A stretch of 64,000 nt of DNA from an uncultured Porphyromonas sp. (GCF_938023125.1 NZ_CALHDW010000018.1:62001-126000); one strand, 5' to 3'; shown: positions 26,678 through 36,126, numbered from the stretch's first letter. Notes: generated by a model from the letters alone, not told the origin. Made by a program: numbers and translations.

Positions 26678-27985
26678 CTACTTACGGAGGTAGGGGAACA
26701 TGCGACGAGCAGCCTCTTCCAGCTCCTCACGGAAGTCGGGGTGCGCTATGGAAATAAGAGCAAGAGCACGCTCAGCCACCGTCTTACCACGCAGGCGGGC
26801 GATACCAAACTCCGTTACGATGTAATCGACTTCGTTACGGCCGGTCGTTACCACAGAACCCTCTTTGAGGACGGGAACAATACGTGACAATTCGCCGCCA
26901 CGTGCTGTTGAGGGCATGGCTATAATGCTGATACCGCCCTTAGAGCGCTTGGCTCCGCGAAGGAAGTCCACCTGCCCTCCCGATCCACTGAATAGAGAAT
27001 AGCCGATGCTCTCCGCTGTAAGCTGCCCCGTAAGATCCACTTCGATACAAGAATTGATGGAGACGATATTATCGTTTTCGCCAATCACATAGGGATCATT
27101 GGTGTAGTCCACCGGATACATGGCAACGTCTTCGTTCCCTTGGAGGAACTGATACAACTCTTGAGAACCAAAGGTAAAGGAAGAGACTACCTTGCCGGGC
27201 AAGAGCGTTTTTGCCTTACCATTGATAATACCCTTCTGCATGAGCCTCATCACCCCATCGGTAAACATCTCGGTGTGGATACCCAAGTTTTTGCGGTCGT
27301 GCAGGTTGTTGAGAACGGCATCGGGGATAGCTCCAATACCGAGCTGTAGGGTAGCTCCATCGCCAATAAGAGAGGCACAATACTCCCCAATCTTAGCCTC
27401 CACGGGGCCAACGGCTCCCCCAGGCACTGTTACGAGAGGCGCATCTTCTTCGATAATATAATCGAGACGCTCTACGGGTACGGCGGTATCTCCGCCCAAG
27501 AAGGGCATCTGTTTATTAAGAATCCCCACTACCACCTGTGCCTTATCTACGGCAGCACGAGAGTAGTCGCACGATACCCCTAGAGAGCAAACGCCCTCAG
27601 CATTGGGGCGAGAGAGCTGTACCACAGCTACGTCCACGGGGTAGAAACCCTCTTTGAGCAGAGCCGGCACCTCATGGAAGTGACAGGGCAAGAAGTCGAG
27701 CAACCCCTCTTTATAGGCTGCACGCGATTGCTTGTCCATAAAGTTGACCATGGGGTGGACCTTCTCTTTCATCTCGGGTAGGAGATAGAGAGCCTTCCCA
27801 AAGTAAAGGACGTGGAAGAGATTGATATGGGGCATGGTTTCGCGCTGTGCGTACATAGCCTCTATGTAGAGGTCTACATGAGCGGCCCCACTCCCAATTA
27901 CTACATTTGCGCCCTCAAAAAGCGAGCGGCGCACTGCCTCCTCGGCAGAGACAAGGTGTTCTTTGTAATGTTTTTGCCAATTCAT
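26678..27985 (-). CDS. Acetyl-CoA hydrolase/transferase family CoA-transferase (4-hydroxybutyrate or butyrate:acetate type)
   Basis: 435 residues, typical of the class-I-like CoA-transferases that swap CoA between acetate and 4-hydroxybutyrate or butyrate. Visible landmarks: VVIGSGAAHVDLY near the N-terminus, SLGVSCDYSRAA, LQLGIGAIPDAVL, the LGIHTEMFTDG motif with the probable catalytic Glu, SGSGGQVDFLRGA and VTEFGIARLRGKT at the end. P. gingivalis has several such enzymes for making butyrate and propionate from amino acids; substrate choice cannot be read from the sequence. It starts 17 bases after the lipoprotein gene and looks like the last gene of the 33.6-26.7 kb transcription unit. Confidence 0.9.
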   Translation of the reverse strand: MNWQKHYKEHLVSAEEAVRRSLFEGANVVIGSGAAHVDLYIEAMYAQRETMPHINLFHVLYFGKALYLLPEMKEKVHPMVNFMDKQSRAAYKEGLLDFLPCHFHEVPALLKEGFYPVDVAVVQLSRPNAEGVCSLGVSCDYSRAAVDKAQVVVGILNKQMPFLGGDTAVPVERLDYIIEEDAPLVTVPGGAVGPVEAKIGEYCASLIGDGATLQLGIGAIPDAVLNNLHDRKNLGIHTEMFTDGVMRLMQKGIINGKAKTLLPGKVVSSFTFGSQELYQFLQGNEDVAMYPVDYTNDPYVIGENDNIVSINSCIEVDLTGQLTAESIGYSLFSGSGGQVDFLRGAKRSKGGISIIAMPSTARGGELSRIVPVLKEGSVVTTGRNEVDYIVTEFGIARLRGKTVAERALALISIAHPDFREELEEAARRMFPYLRK

Positions 27986-28002
27986 ATCGTTAGGAAACAG
28001 AT

Positions 28003-28626
28003 TTATTTCGTTGTGATAAGTACGTTTGCTCCGGGCATCCCCTCGGCAATATAGCGTTCGAATTCCTCTTTGCTCTTAGCGCTAAAATAGCGCTGATCGC
28101 ATACGGCAAAGAAGGTAAAAGGCTCTCTATCGATCACCCACCCTAGCAATTCGGTAATAGAGGGATCATTGGGGAGAGCATAGTACTCGTCGTACGTGAG
28201 CTTGAGGAAGGCGGAGTGAGGCCCCACGCCACGGCGGTCTACCAGGTAGCCGGCATCCAGTAGCAAAGGGGTAGAAAAAGCTCCGGGTTCCCCCAAGTCG
28301 TAGCGAGAGGGGTAACTAACGATAGTTTTACCATCGTTAGACAACTGAATAGGGACCAACTCGCGATAGTCTCCGCGGGTTTTGTAAATAATGATGGGAG
28401 CCAGGGCAGCCGCAATAGGGCGTCCGGCACCAATTCGATCGGGACGGACCTCTCCGGGGGTATTGCCCTCCCCGGGTCCGAGCGGCATCCCAACGAGGAT
28501 GGCGGAGGAAGACTCCGATTCTTTTTGATTCATCTCTTGCTTTTTCTTTGTAGAACATGCCCCTAGCAAGGCTACCCCCAAGAGGAGCATAGCCATCGGG
28601 AGCAATAGATTCTTTTTATTCTTCAT
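28003..28626 (-). CDS. Lipoprotein of unknown function
   Basis: 207 residues. Signal peptide with lipobox ALLGAC (Cys near residue 24) followed by a charged, Gln/Glu/Ser-rich linker, so a lipid-anchored periplasmic or surface protein is likely. The rest (about 60-207) is a compact globular sequence (APIIIYKTRGDYRELVPIQL, GAFSTPLLLDAGYLVDRRG, FLKLTYDEYYALPN, EPFTFFAVCDQRYF). I do not recognise the family; related hypothetical lipoproteins probably exist in other Bacteroidota. It lies 32 bases after apbE and 17 before the CoA-transferase, which gives no clear functional hint. Confidence 0.8.
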   Translation of the reverse strand: MKNKKNLLLPMAMLLLGVALLGACSTKKKQEMNQKESESSSAILVGMPLGPGEGNTPGEVRPDRIGAGRPIAAALAPIIIYKTRGDYRELVPIQLSNDGKTIVSYPSRYDLGEPGAFSTPLLLDAGYLVDRRGVGPHSAFLKLTYDEYYALPNDPSITELLGWVIDREPFTFFAVCDQRYFSAKSKEEFERYIAEGMPGANVLITTK

Positions 28627-28658
28627 AGGAATGATGGATGCAAAAATGAGGGTCGGGA

Positions 28659-29702
28659 TTACTGTTGATCCTGCGGGAAGTTTGCACTGCGACGCACCTC
28701 GTAGGGCGTCTTTGCCCCTCGGGGGGAGGCTACAATCAGGAGGTACTCCACGTTGGGGATGGTGCGCAGCATCTTCTCGGCACGCTCTGCCCCTAGAGCC
28801 ATAGCCGCTGTGGCCAAAGCATCAGCTCGGTAGCAATCGGGATGCAGGATGGTGGCACTCAGCACATCGGTCTCGGCAGGACGCCCCGTGTGCGGGTCTA
28901 TGGTATGGGCGTAGAGAGAGCCATCTTCGCGCACTTTGAAGTTACGGTAATTACCCGAAGTAGCCACTCCGCCTCTCTCTCCCGGCAGGTCTATAATCAT
29001 TTCGTACTCCTCGTAGTGCTCGAGCCCGGTGCTATCGAGGATGGGTTTATTGATCCCAATACGCCAGGGCTTCCCCTCGGGATTGACGCCACCATAGGCG
29101 ATCTCACCCCCAATCTCTACCATGTAATCTCGAATTCCTTTGGCACGCAGGGCACGAGCCACATAGTCCGAAGCCATCCCTTTGGCAATGGAAGAGAAGT
29201 CAATTTGCATTCTGGGATCGGCCTTCTTGAGGGTATTCCCCTGGAGCGTCACCTTGTCGTATCCCACAAACGAGAGGATGCTATCGATAGCCGCATCCGG
29301 CACCTTGCCATCCTTCCAAGGCGAAGGAGAAAAGCCAAAGCCCCACGCATTAACAAGGGGAGCCACCGTGACATCATAAAATCCGCCCGAGAGGCGTCCA
29401 TACTCCTGAGCAGCCGTCAGCAATTCCACAAAGCCCTCGTTGACAAGATCCGTACGGTTGTTGTTAATGGCATAGAGCAAAGAGGTGGAGTCGAAAGGGT
29501 TGGCGGCATAGTTGAGTTCGCTCAAAGCCTGCTCCACCTCAAGGTGCACCGAGGAGTCGGCTGCGTACTTCATGTGGTAGAGTGTATGAAAGACCTCGCC
29601 CATCTCACTGATGTAGGCAGGGCGAGAGGGCTTACAAGCCTGTAAATGCAGCAATAAAAGAAGCCCCAGGAAGGGCGCAAAACGCAAATGATTCGCTTTC
29701 AT
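28659..29702 (-). CDS. apbE: FAD:protein FMN transferase (ApbE family lipoprotein)
   Basis: 347 residues. Lipobox-like LLHLQAC places it on the periplasmic face of a membrane. ApbE attaches FMN from FAD to a Thr of target proteins such as the NqrB/NqrC and RnfG/RnfD subunits. Motifs seen: AGGFYDVTVAPLVNAWGF-like segment (SGGFYDVTVAPLVNAWGFG), MQIDFSSIAKGMASDYVA, VEIGGEIAYGG, VATSGNYRNF, HTIDPHTGRPAETDVLSAT and CYRADALATAAM, i.e. the full flavin- and metal-binding set. Its start overlaps the glycosyltransferase stop by 4 bases (ATGA), so translation is probably coupled. No Nqr or Rnf genes occur in the window. Confidence 0.94.
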   Translation of the reverse strand: MKANHLRFAPFLGLLLLLHLQACKPSRPAYISEMGEVFHTLYHMKYAADSSVHLEVEQALSELNYAANPFDSTSLLYAINNNRTDLVNEGFVELLTAAQEYGRLSGGFYDVTVAPLVNAWGFGFSPSPWKDGKVPDAAIDSILSFVGYDKVTLQGNTLKKADPRMQIDFSSIAKGMASDYVARALRAKGIRDYMVEIGGEIAYGGVNPEGKPWRIGINKPILDSTGLEHYEEYEMIIDLPGERGGVATSGNYRNFKVREDGSLYAHTIDPHTGRPAETDVLSATILHPDCYRADALATAAMALGAERAEKMLRTIPNVEYLLIVASPRGAKTPYEVRRSANFPQDQQ

Positions 29703-30682
29703 TCCTTACCAATTTCTTCCCTTATATTGTATTCGTTGCGGTTGCTATATTGCCGGCTTAGCAGCTCTCCCAAAAAGCCGGCGCAGAAGAGTTGTGTACC
29801 AATAATCATGGCAGCCAAGGCGATGTAGAAGTAGACTCTATCGGTCACGAGAGGTGCCGGGATCCCCCGCGAGAGGGCTACAAACTTAGTCACAAGCACC
29901 ACAATGAGCGCAATCATCCCAACCAAGAAGACCAAACTTCCCCAAAAGCCAAAGAAGTGCATGGGCTTACGACCGAAACGAGAAGTAAACCAAAGGGTAA
30001 GTAGGTCTAGGTAGCCATTGAAATAGCGATCCCAGCCGAACTTAGAGACCCCATACTTGCGTTTGGTGTGCACCACGGGCTTCTCGGTAATGCGTGTAAA
30101 GCCGGCATTCTTTGCCAAATAGGGGATATAGCGGTGCATATCGTTGTAGAGCTCGATACTCTTTACCACCTCGTGGCGGTAAGCCTTGAGCCCACAATTG
30201 AAGTCGTGCAGGTTGTGAATTCCCGAAACGCGCCGTGCCGTAGCATTGAACAACTTGCTGGGGAGGTTTTTGCTCAGCACCGGGTCGTAGCGTTTTTTCT
30301 TCCATCCGCTGACGAGGTCGTAGCCCTCCTCGGTGATGAGGCGGCACATCTCGGGTAGCTCTTCGGGCTGGTCCTGTAAATCGGCATCGAGAGTGCAGAC
30401 AATCCGTCCACGAGCTCGAGCAAAACCACACTGCAGGCCGGGCGACTTGCCATAGTTGCGAGCAAAACGCAAGGCACGCACCTCGGGGAACTCAGCCGCC
30501 AGGCTCTCAATCTCACGCCACGAACCATCGGTGCTCCCATCATCCACAAAAATCACTTCGTAGCTGTAGTGCGCAGAGATCATCGCCTGGCGAATGCGGC
30601 TATGCAACTCACGCAGCGACTCCTCTTCGTTGTAGAGAGGAATGACCAAAGAGACCTCTACGGGATATTCCTTATCTGGCAT
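29699..30682 (-). CDS. Membrane glycosyltransferase family 2 (DPM1/GtrB-like)
   Basis: 327 residues from MPDKEYPVEVSLVIPLYNEE; the 28 additional upstream codons (to 30766) look non-coding and are not used here. Catalytic GT-A domain with FVDDGSTDGSW and LDADLQDQPEE (the DxD-type motif), followed by a C-terminal membrane part with two helices (LVFLVGMIALIVVLVTKFVA and FYIALAAMIIGTQLFCAGF). This layout matches polyprenyl-phosphate mannose/glucose synthases that load a sugar onto undecaprenyl phosphate for later transfer outside the membrane. It overlaps apbE by 4 bases and starts ~97 bases after the SPFH gene. Donor sugar unknown. Confidence 0.92.
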   Translation of the reverse strand: MPDKEYPVEVSLVIPLYNEEESLRELHSRIRQAMISAHYSYEVIFVDDGSTDGSWREIESLAAEFPEVRALRFARNYGKSPGLQCGFARARGRIVCTLDADLQDQPEELPEMCRLITEEGYDLVSGWKKKRYDPVLSKNLPSKLFNATARRVSGIHNLHDFNCGLKAYRHEVVKSIELYNDMHRYIPYLAKNAGFTRITEKPVVHTKRKYGVSKFGWDRYFNGYLDLLTLWFTSRFGRKPMHFFGFWGSLVFLVGMIALIVVLVTKFVALSRGIPAPLVTDRVYFYIALAAMIIGTQLFCAGFLGELLSRQYSNRNEYNIREEIGKE

Positions 30683-30779
30683 AGGATGAAACAAAAAGAG
30701 GCCCACTCTCCCGGAGTATTTGGTCTCCCAAGCAAGAGCCAAGAGACCAACCTCGGAGGTGGGCAATGGGGTTATACTT

Positions 30780-31859
30780 TTAGAAATCTAGTGGGTCTGA
30801 TACCGGCATAGGCGTAGTCCTAGGGGTGGAAGGCGGCGTACTTCTGAGCTCCTGAGCAAGGGGAGCCAAGGGACCTTTTACCCCACCGGCAATATCTTTA
30901 ATCCCCCCAATGGCGGAGAGAATACCCGTAGCCTCGAAGGGGAGGTAGACCACCTTGTCGCTCTTGCTGGTGCCCATCGTGCCCAAGACTTCGAGATAAC
31001 GCATGGCAATAAGATACTGAGCAGGATCGGCTCCGGAGGCTCCTACGGCAGAGGTGATACGGCGAATCGCTTCGGCTTCCCCCTCAGCCCGGAGTATCTT
31101 TGCCTGCTTTTCGGCCTCAGCGGCAAGTATCTCTGCTTGGCGAGCACCCTCGGCATGGTTGATAGACTGCTGCATCTTACCTTCCGACTCACGGATAACT
31201 GCCTCCTTTTGCCCCTCGGCCGTAAGGATTTGGGCACGCTTATCACGCTCCGCACGCATCTGCTTCTCCATGGCGTCGCGGATGTCGCGGGGAGGATTGA
31301 TATCCTGCAACTCTACACGATTGACCTTAACGCCCCACTTGTTGGTGGCCTCATCGAGAATATCGCGTAGCTTACTATTGATCGTATCTCGACTGGTAAG
31401 AGTCTCGTCGAGGTCCATTTCTCCGATAACATTACGCAAACTCGTCTGCGTAAGCATCTCAATAGCCACGGGCAAATTGCTAATCTCATACATAGCTCGC
31501 ATGGGATCTACAATCTGGAAGTAGAGTATGGCATTGATCTCCGTTACCACATTGTCTCGAGTGATCACACTCTGGCGAGCAAAGTCGTACACGGTCTCTC
31601 TTAAATCGATATGGGTGATGCTGCTAAAGCGTACTACGGGAGTACCCTTAGAGCTTTGTAGCGTATAACGCCAAGTCATGGGGCGCGCCTTGTCTATAAA
31701 AGGCATGATGATATTAACCCCCGAAGAGAGCGTTTTGTGATAGCGCCCTAGCCGCTCAATAATCACCGTTTCACTCTGTTGGACAATAGTAAGCCCCTTA
31801 GAGATGAAGAAAATAACGAGCAATAAAATAGCTCCTACTACTATAAGCGTACTACTCAT
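30780..31859 (-). CDS. SPFH/band 7 (stomatin/paraslipin-like) membrane protein
   Basis: 359 residues. One N-terminal membrane helix (LIVVGAILLLVIFFISKGLTI), the SPFH domain (about 25-215: ERLGRYHKTLSSGVNIIMPF, DLRETVYDFARQSVITRDNV, INPPRDIRDAMEKQMRAERD), then a coiled coil rich in Ala/Glu/Gln (about 205-275) and a Pro/Thr-rich tail. Such proteins oligomerise in membrane microdomains and affect protease activity or protein quality control. It starts 28 bases after an NfeD gene, the usual SPFH-NfeD pairing. Confidence 0.95.
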   Translation of the reverse strand: MSSTLIVVGAILLLVIFFISKGLTIVQQSETVIIERLGRYHKTLSSGVNIIMPFIDKARPMTWRYTLQSSKGTPVVRFSSITHIDLRETVYDFARQSVITRDNVVTEINAILYFQIVDPMRAMYEISNLPVAIEMLTQTSLRNVIGEMDLDETLTSRDTINSKLRDILDEATNKWGVKVNRVELQDINPPRDIRDAMEKQMRAERDKRAQILTAEGQKEAVIRESEGKMQQSINHAEGARQAEILAAEAEKQAKILRAEGEAEAIRRITSAVGASGADPAQYLIAMRYLEVLGTMGTSKSDKVVYLPFEATGILSAIGGIKDIAGGVKGPLAPLAQELRSTPPSTPRTTPMPVSDPLDF

Positions 31860-31887
31860 ATATGTGTGTATTTATTAGGATATGAAA

Positions 31888-32325
31888 CTAACTCTCGAAA
31901 GGTTCTACGACAAGCACAATACTATCGTAGCTCACCACCTTTACAAAAACATCTTGGGGGATCTCTAGATCTTCGGCGAGCACCACCGCGGGCCACTCGT
32001 CTCCATCAATGGCAACGCGCCCTCCCTGACGAGCGGAAACCACTCGCACCACTCTTGCTTTTTTGCCGATAAGCGCATCCATCCCCGTAGTGGGGGCTTT
32101 CTTGTTCTTGGATAGCCTCTGGAGCAAAGGACGCAACAGAAAAAGTGCCAGCAAACTACCCAACGCAAAGACAACGACTTGCCAAACAATCCCCAACCCC
32201 AGCAAGGCCGGAATACACGCCACCAAAGCACCGGCACCAAAGCAAGCCAATACGAAGCCGGGAGTAATGATCTCGGCTGCAAAAAGCAGGATAGAGGCTA
32301 TAAGCCAAATAAGTGCAGCATTCAT
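31888..32325 (-). CDS. NfeD-like membrane protein
   Basis: 145 residues. Membrane segments occupy about 1-75 (ALIWLIASILLFAAEIITPGF, CFGAGALVACIPALLGLG, FALGSLLALFLLRPL), followed by the soluble C-terminal OB-fold domain (GKKARVVRVVSARQGGRVAI, WPAVVLAEDLEIP, KVVSYDSIVLVVEPF). This is the short NfeD1b type without the ClpP-like protease domain. It pairs with the adjacent SPFH protein, and the two are thought to form a membrane assembly. It lies 9 bases after the MFS transporter and 28 before the SPFH gene. Confidence 0.94.
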   Translation of the reverse strand: MNAALIWLIASILLFAAEIITPGFVLACFGAGALVACIPALLGLGIVWQVVVFALGSLLALFLLRPLLQRLSKNKKAPTTGMDALIGKKARVVRVVSARQGGRVAIDGDEWPAVVLAEDLEIPQDVFVKVVSYDSIVLVVEPFES

Positions 32326-32334
32326 TGTTATCTC

Positions 32335-33633
32335 CTATTTGTGTTCTAGCTTCTTGGGCTGCGCTCCCTGGCGATCGCCCTCGTAGCGGAAAAATATCCA
32401 GAAAAGAATCGTGATTACAAGAGCGTAAGCAGCAAAGAAATACCAGCTGGTAGCCCACCCTTCGAGACGTGCTACGGCATCGTGCTCACTCTCCACAAAA
32501 TAATTAACGACCCACTGCGCCCCCAACGTACCGATGGTGGCTCCAATACCATTGGTCATGAGTATAAACAAGCCCTGTGCGCTTGAGCGCATACTGCTAT
32601 CCGTCTCTCGATCCACAAAGAGGGAGCCGGATACGTTGAAGAAGTCGAAGGCCATCCCGTAGACAATCATACTGAGGATGAAAAGCCAGAGCCCTCCGCT
32701 TGGATTCCCGGCACCGAGGAGCGAGAAACGAAGCACCCAACAAATCATGGCAATCAGCATCACTCGCTTGATACCGAGACGACGAAGGAGGAACGGGATG
32801 AGCAGAATACAAAGAGTTTCGGAGATCTGAGAGAGGGAAATAAGCATGTTAGAATGCTTTACTCCAAAAGCCTCGGCATACTGCGGTAGCTCTCCAAAGG
32901 CACCCAGATAGGGGTTGGCAAAACCATTGGTGATCTGCAAATTGATCCCGAGTAGCATCGAAAAGAGGAAGAAAAGCGCCATCTTAGGCTCACGGAAGAG
33001 CGTGAAAGCCTTGAGACCAAAGGCCTCGGAGAGACTTTTCTTCTCGCCTCGAGGAGCTGTAGGGCAGTGGGGCAAGAAGAAAGAATAGAGGAAAAAGAGA
33101 ATCCCTATCCCGCCCGAGAGGAGGAATTGTAGGGGCGTCTCTTGGAAGCCGAGAGCGTCCACCGCCAGCATACTCACGATAAAACCGATGGTACCAAAGA
33201 TACGAATGGGCGGGAAGGCCTTGACAATATCTTCGCCCGCCTGCTCCAGACCGGAGTAAGCCACCGAATTACTCAGAGCCAACGTAGGCATATAAAAAGC
33301 AACACTGAGCGTATAAAGGGGGAAAAGGGAAGAAAAAGTAGGAGCATCCCCCTGCGATTGTGCCACATAAGAGAGGGCAATCATGGCACCACCGGCAATG
33401 ACGTGACAGAGCCCCAATAGGCGTTGGGCAGGGATCCAGCGGTCTGCCACAATCCCCATAAGAGCCGGCATAAAGAGGGAAACAATGCCTTGGATGGAAT
33501 AGAAAATACCGATTTTATCCCCCAGGCCATGCGTACCCAAGTAACGCCCCATAGAGATAAGATAAGCCCCCCAAACGGCGAATTGGAGGAAATTCATAAC
33601 GATAAGTTTGAGGCGAAGGGTCCCGTTTTTCAT
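32335..33633 (-). CDS. MFS transporter, nucleoside:H+ symporter (NupG/XapB) type
   Basis: 432 residues with about 12 membrane helices. The opening LIVMNFLQFAVWGAYLISMG and the following GIVSLFMPALMGIVADRW are characteristic of the nucleoside-H+ symporter branch of the major facilitator superfamily; NVSGSLFVDRETDSSMRSSA and GLFILMTNGIGATIGTLGA in the C-terminal half agree. It should import nucleosides for salvage or carbon. It begins the collinear set that continues with NfeD only 9 bases downstream, so it is probably the first gene of a long operon; no promoter was clear upstream. Confidence 0.88.
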   Translation of the reverse strand: MKNGTLRLKLIVMNFLQFAVWGAYLISMGRYLGTHGLGDKIGIFYSIQGIVSLFMPALMGIVADRWIPAQRLLGLCHVIAGGAMIALSYVAQSQGDAPTFSSLFPLYTLSVAFYMPTLALSNSVAYSGLEQAGEDIVKAFPPIRIFGTIGFIVSMLAVDALGFQETPLQFLLSGGIGILFFLYSFFLPHCPTAPRGEKKSLSEAFGLKAFTLFREPKMALFFLFSMLLGINLQITNGFANPYLGAFGELPQYAEAFGVKHSNMLISLSQISETLCILLIPFLLRRLGIKRVMLIAMICWVLRFSLLGAGNPSGGLWLFILSMIVYGMAFDFFNVSGSLFVDRETDSSMRSSAQGLFILMTNGIGATIGTLGAQWVVNYFVESEHDAVARLEGWATSWYFFAAYALVITILFWIFFRYEGDRQGAQPKKLEHK

Positions 33634-33731
33634 CGTGCTTTATCTCTTATTTTGTCAAATGCTACTCTCTTTTGTATTCAAACTCCCACACTCAGAAGGG
33701 TAGCGACACCCCTCTCTCTAAAATGCAAATC

Positions 33732-33763
33732 TCCCTTCGATGCCTAGAATGGCTATCGAGGGA
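33732..33763 (-). terminator. Possible terminator after the DUF4270 gene
   Basis: TCCCTTCGATGCC and GGCTATCGAGGGA form a near-perfect stem just downstream of the DUF4270 stop. On the minus strand the following bases are GATTTGCATTTTAG, a weak T-run. Confidence 0.5.
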
Positions 33764-33783
33764 AGACTCGTCAAAGAGGTGGG

Positions 33784-35184
33784 TCACTCATAGGTCGTAT
33801 GGACAATCCCCAAACGTATCTTGCCATTATCCAACTTGATACGTGCCCCGGAAGGGAATAGATAATGCGCCACTCCGGTAACATCGGAAGACGAAGATCC
33901 GGATTTCCCGCCCTCCAGACTTACGGGCACGAGGAGCAAGCGAAGGGGTTGCTTTATCTCTATCGAAGAGCTCGTCTCCGACTTATGGTTCTCTATATGC
34001 TGAGTTATAAGTTTACTGATATTACTGAAGTTGTACTCCCGAGATAGGATGCTGTACTCCGACGATAGGAAGGCAACATCAGGCTGCGTGAGGTGCGATT
34101 GCCCGGTCTCAAAGAAGTTCTTTACCGAGTCGGCAGGCAGCAAGAGGAGATACTTCGGGGGCTGCAATACGGTACGCCCATGGGCAGGGATGTCTACGGG
34201 GAGGGTCAGTTTGGCTTCATTAAACAGCCTCTTGGTCTTTGGGCTCCAGCCGGATCTCACCACTCTGTTGAGGTCTTCTTTGGTGAGAGTCAGCTCCGTT
34301 GCCAACCCCAGGGGGGAGGTAATGAAACTATATTTACTATTGGGCTTCAAGAGCTCATCTCTATTGGCATGATCGAATTGCTGCGAGAGATAGAGCTGAT
34401 TGGTATTGGCAAAGCGATACGAAGCCCGCCTATGAATTACAGAGTCGGCCTTACCATCTGCCGTTTTGCCATTTACCGTATAGGTATAATAGATAAGCAA
34501 GGCCGTACTATACACGCTGAGCATGCATCCCGACCCCGTAGAAGACTCTACGTAGATCCCCCTCAAGAGGTTTTCTTCAAAAGCCTTCTGGCTCTCAAAA
34601 TACTCGGGATGCTGCACCGAGGCATCGTAAAAACGCTGACCGATTGCCTTATCCACCGGGATATAAATAAAGTGGTCTCCCATTTTATTTTCGGCCTTAT
34701 AGCTACCACTACCGAGGTGCTTAGCCCCCTGTAGGTAGGATCGAATATCTCCGGAGTAGTGACTATCGGGAAGGGGCTTGGTAACCTCATAAATAGAGGC
34801 CTTTGCCCACAAAGTACTATCGCCGGCCCACGAGGAGTAACTAATCTCCACAAAGGCAGAGTCTATTTTCTTACCCTCCGGCTCATGTGCGAACTTGAAG
34901 CCCGGAGCATGACGCAAACGCGTAACATACGACGAGCGCAGATCCCCAAAAAGAGGATCGCTGAGCTGACCCAAAAGCGTATAAGTGGAGCGCGAGTAGA
35001 TGCTCGGCACCTCCACCGTTTGGGCACTTAATAGAAATGTATCTGCCTTGGCCGTAAGCACTTCGTCTTTCGGCTGTGTAGTAAAACCTACTTTGGAGGC
35101 ATTATCGTTGCAACCCGCAAAGACAAAAGCTCCCATGGCGACAGCTGCTAAGGCTGCCCAGAATGATTGTTTTATTATCCTCAT
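33784..35184 (-). CDS. DUF4270 family lipoprotein
   Basis: 466 residues. Signal peptide and lipobox FVFAGC (Cys near 25). The segment from about 45 (DTFLLSAQTVEVPSIYSRS, LLGQLSDPLFGDLRSSYVTRL) is the signature of the Bacteroidota DUF4270 family, whose function is unknown and which commonly lies next to a short glycogen-synthase gene, as it does here (103-base gap). Later parts are beta-rich (KIDSAFVEISYSSWAGDSTL, IKQPLRLLLVPVSLEGGKSG). A surface-exposed beta-sandwich lipoprotein is likely. Confidence 0.88.
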   Translation of the reverse strand: MRIIKQSFWAALAAVAMGAFVFAGCNDNASKVGFTTQPKDEVLTAKADTFLLSAQTVEVPSIYSRSTYTLLGQLSDPLFGDLRSSYVTRLRHAPGFKFAHEPEGKKIDSAFVEISYSSWAGDSTLWAKASIYEVTKPLPDSHYSGDIRSYLQGAKHLGSGSYKAENKMGDHFIYIPVDKAIGQRFYDASVQHPEYFESQKAFEENLLRGIYVESSTGSGCMLSVYSTALLIYYTYTVNGKTADGKADSVIHRRASYRFANTNQLYLSQQFDHANRDELLKPNSKYSFITSPLGLATELTLTKEDLNRVVRSGWSPKTKRLFNEAKLTLPVDIPAHGRTVLQPPKYLLLLPADSVKNFFETGQSHLTQPDVAFLSSEYSILSREYNFSNISKLITQHIENHKSETSSSIEIKQPLRLLLVPVSLEGGKSGSSSSDVTGVAHYLFPSGARIKLDNGKIRLGIVHTTYE

Positions 35185-35287
35185 CTATATAATAGATCAC
35201 TGACCCACACCCCTAGGGCACACCCCTTCACAAGAGGGATTGACCCCAAGAGAGGGTACTATTTCGGCTGCTAAGATAAGATATTTC

Positions 35288-36100
35288 TTACTGCAAAAGG
35301 CTATTATAGAACTGGCGATAGTCATCGGCCTGCTCTTTCTGCATACCGGGATACGACAATATTGGCTTACCAAGCTGCTCGGCATACTTGGTGGAGGCCC
35401 ATTTCCCGGCCTCCTCGGCAGGTAATATCACACCATCGCTGTAATGGATGGCAATGCGGCGGAGAGCCTCGGGGTCGTAGGCCCCCTGCAATGGAGCCAC
35501 CCAATCGTCTTTGAGATTATCGAAGGCCAATATCTCAAAAAGCTTCTCCGTAATATCTCCCGTCACCTCTGTATCAAAGGGCGTGTAAACCACTTTAGCC
35601 TTGCCAATATCGGGGTCGTCTTTGTAGAGCGTGTGCAGATACAAGGGGGCAAGAGCGGCAAACCACCCCGTACAATGGATGATATCGGGGATCCAGCGCA
35701 ACCTCTTGATAGCCTCAAATACCCCTCGGAAGAAGAATATAGAGCGCTCTGCGGTGTCGTTGCCATACTTTTCCTCTATCCCAAACTGGCTCTTACGTTG
35801 GAAAAACTCCTTATTATCTATGAAATAAACTTGGATGCGAGTTTGAGGTACCGATGCCACCTTGATGAGTAACTGACAGTCTGTATCGTTGACAATAATA
35901 TTGATACCCGAAAGCCGAATCACCTCATGCAACTGATGGCGACGCTCATTAATCGTTCCATACTTAGGCATAAAAACGCGCACATCGTCCCCTGCTTCTT
36001 GCACTATTTGGGGGAGCAAGCGAGCAAAAGATCCCATTGGGGTTTCGTCTAAGTAAGGGGTAATCTCCTGAGCTATGTAGAGTATTTTTTTCTGTTCCAT
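35288..36100 (-). CDS. Short glycogen/starch synthase-like protein (GT5 N-terminal domain only)
   Basis: 270 residues, about half the length of GlgA (~480). The sequence follows the GT5 catalytic domain (ILYIAQEITPYL, VRVFMPKYGTINERRHQLHE, YFIDNKEFFQR, RSIFFFRGVFEAIKRLRWIPDIIHCTGWFAAL), but the ADP-glucose-binding K-[TV]-G-G motif near the N-terminus is replaced by ETPMGS and the whole GT1-like C-terminal domain is absent. Such short homologues are common in Bacteroidota; whether they make glycogen alone is doubtful. The gene is followed by the DUF4270 lipoprotein on the same strand. Its start is supported by a -7-like box 27 bases upstream. Confidence 0.87.
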   Translation of the reverse strand: MEQKKILYIAQEITPYLDETPMGSFARLLPQIVQEAGDDVRVFMPKYGTINERRHQLHEVIRLSGINIIVNDTDCQLLIKVASVPQTRIQVYFIDNKEFFQRKSQFGIEEKYGNDTAERSIFFFRGVFEAIKRLRWIPDIIHCTGWFAALAPLYLHTLYKDDPDIGKAKVVYTPFDTEVTGDITEKLFEILAFDNLKDDWVAPLQGAYDPEALRRIAIHYSDGVILPAEEAGKWASTKYAEQLGKPILSYPGMQKEQADDYRQFYNSLLQ

Positions 36101-36126
36101 AAGCTATAGGCTCATCTGATTTATTG

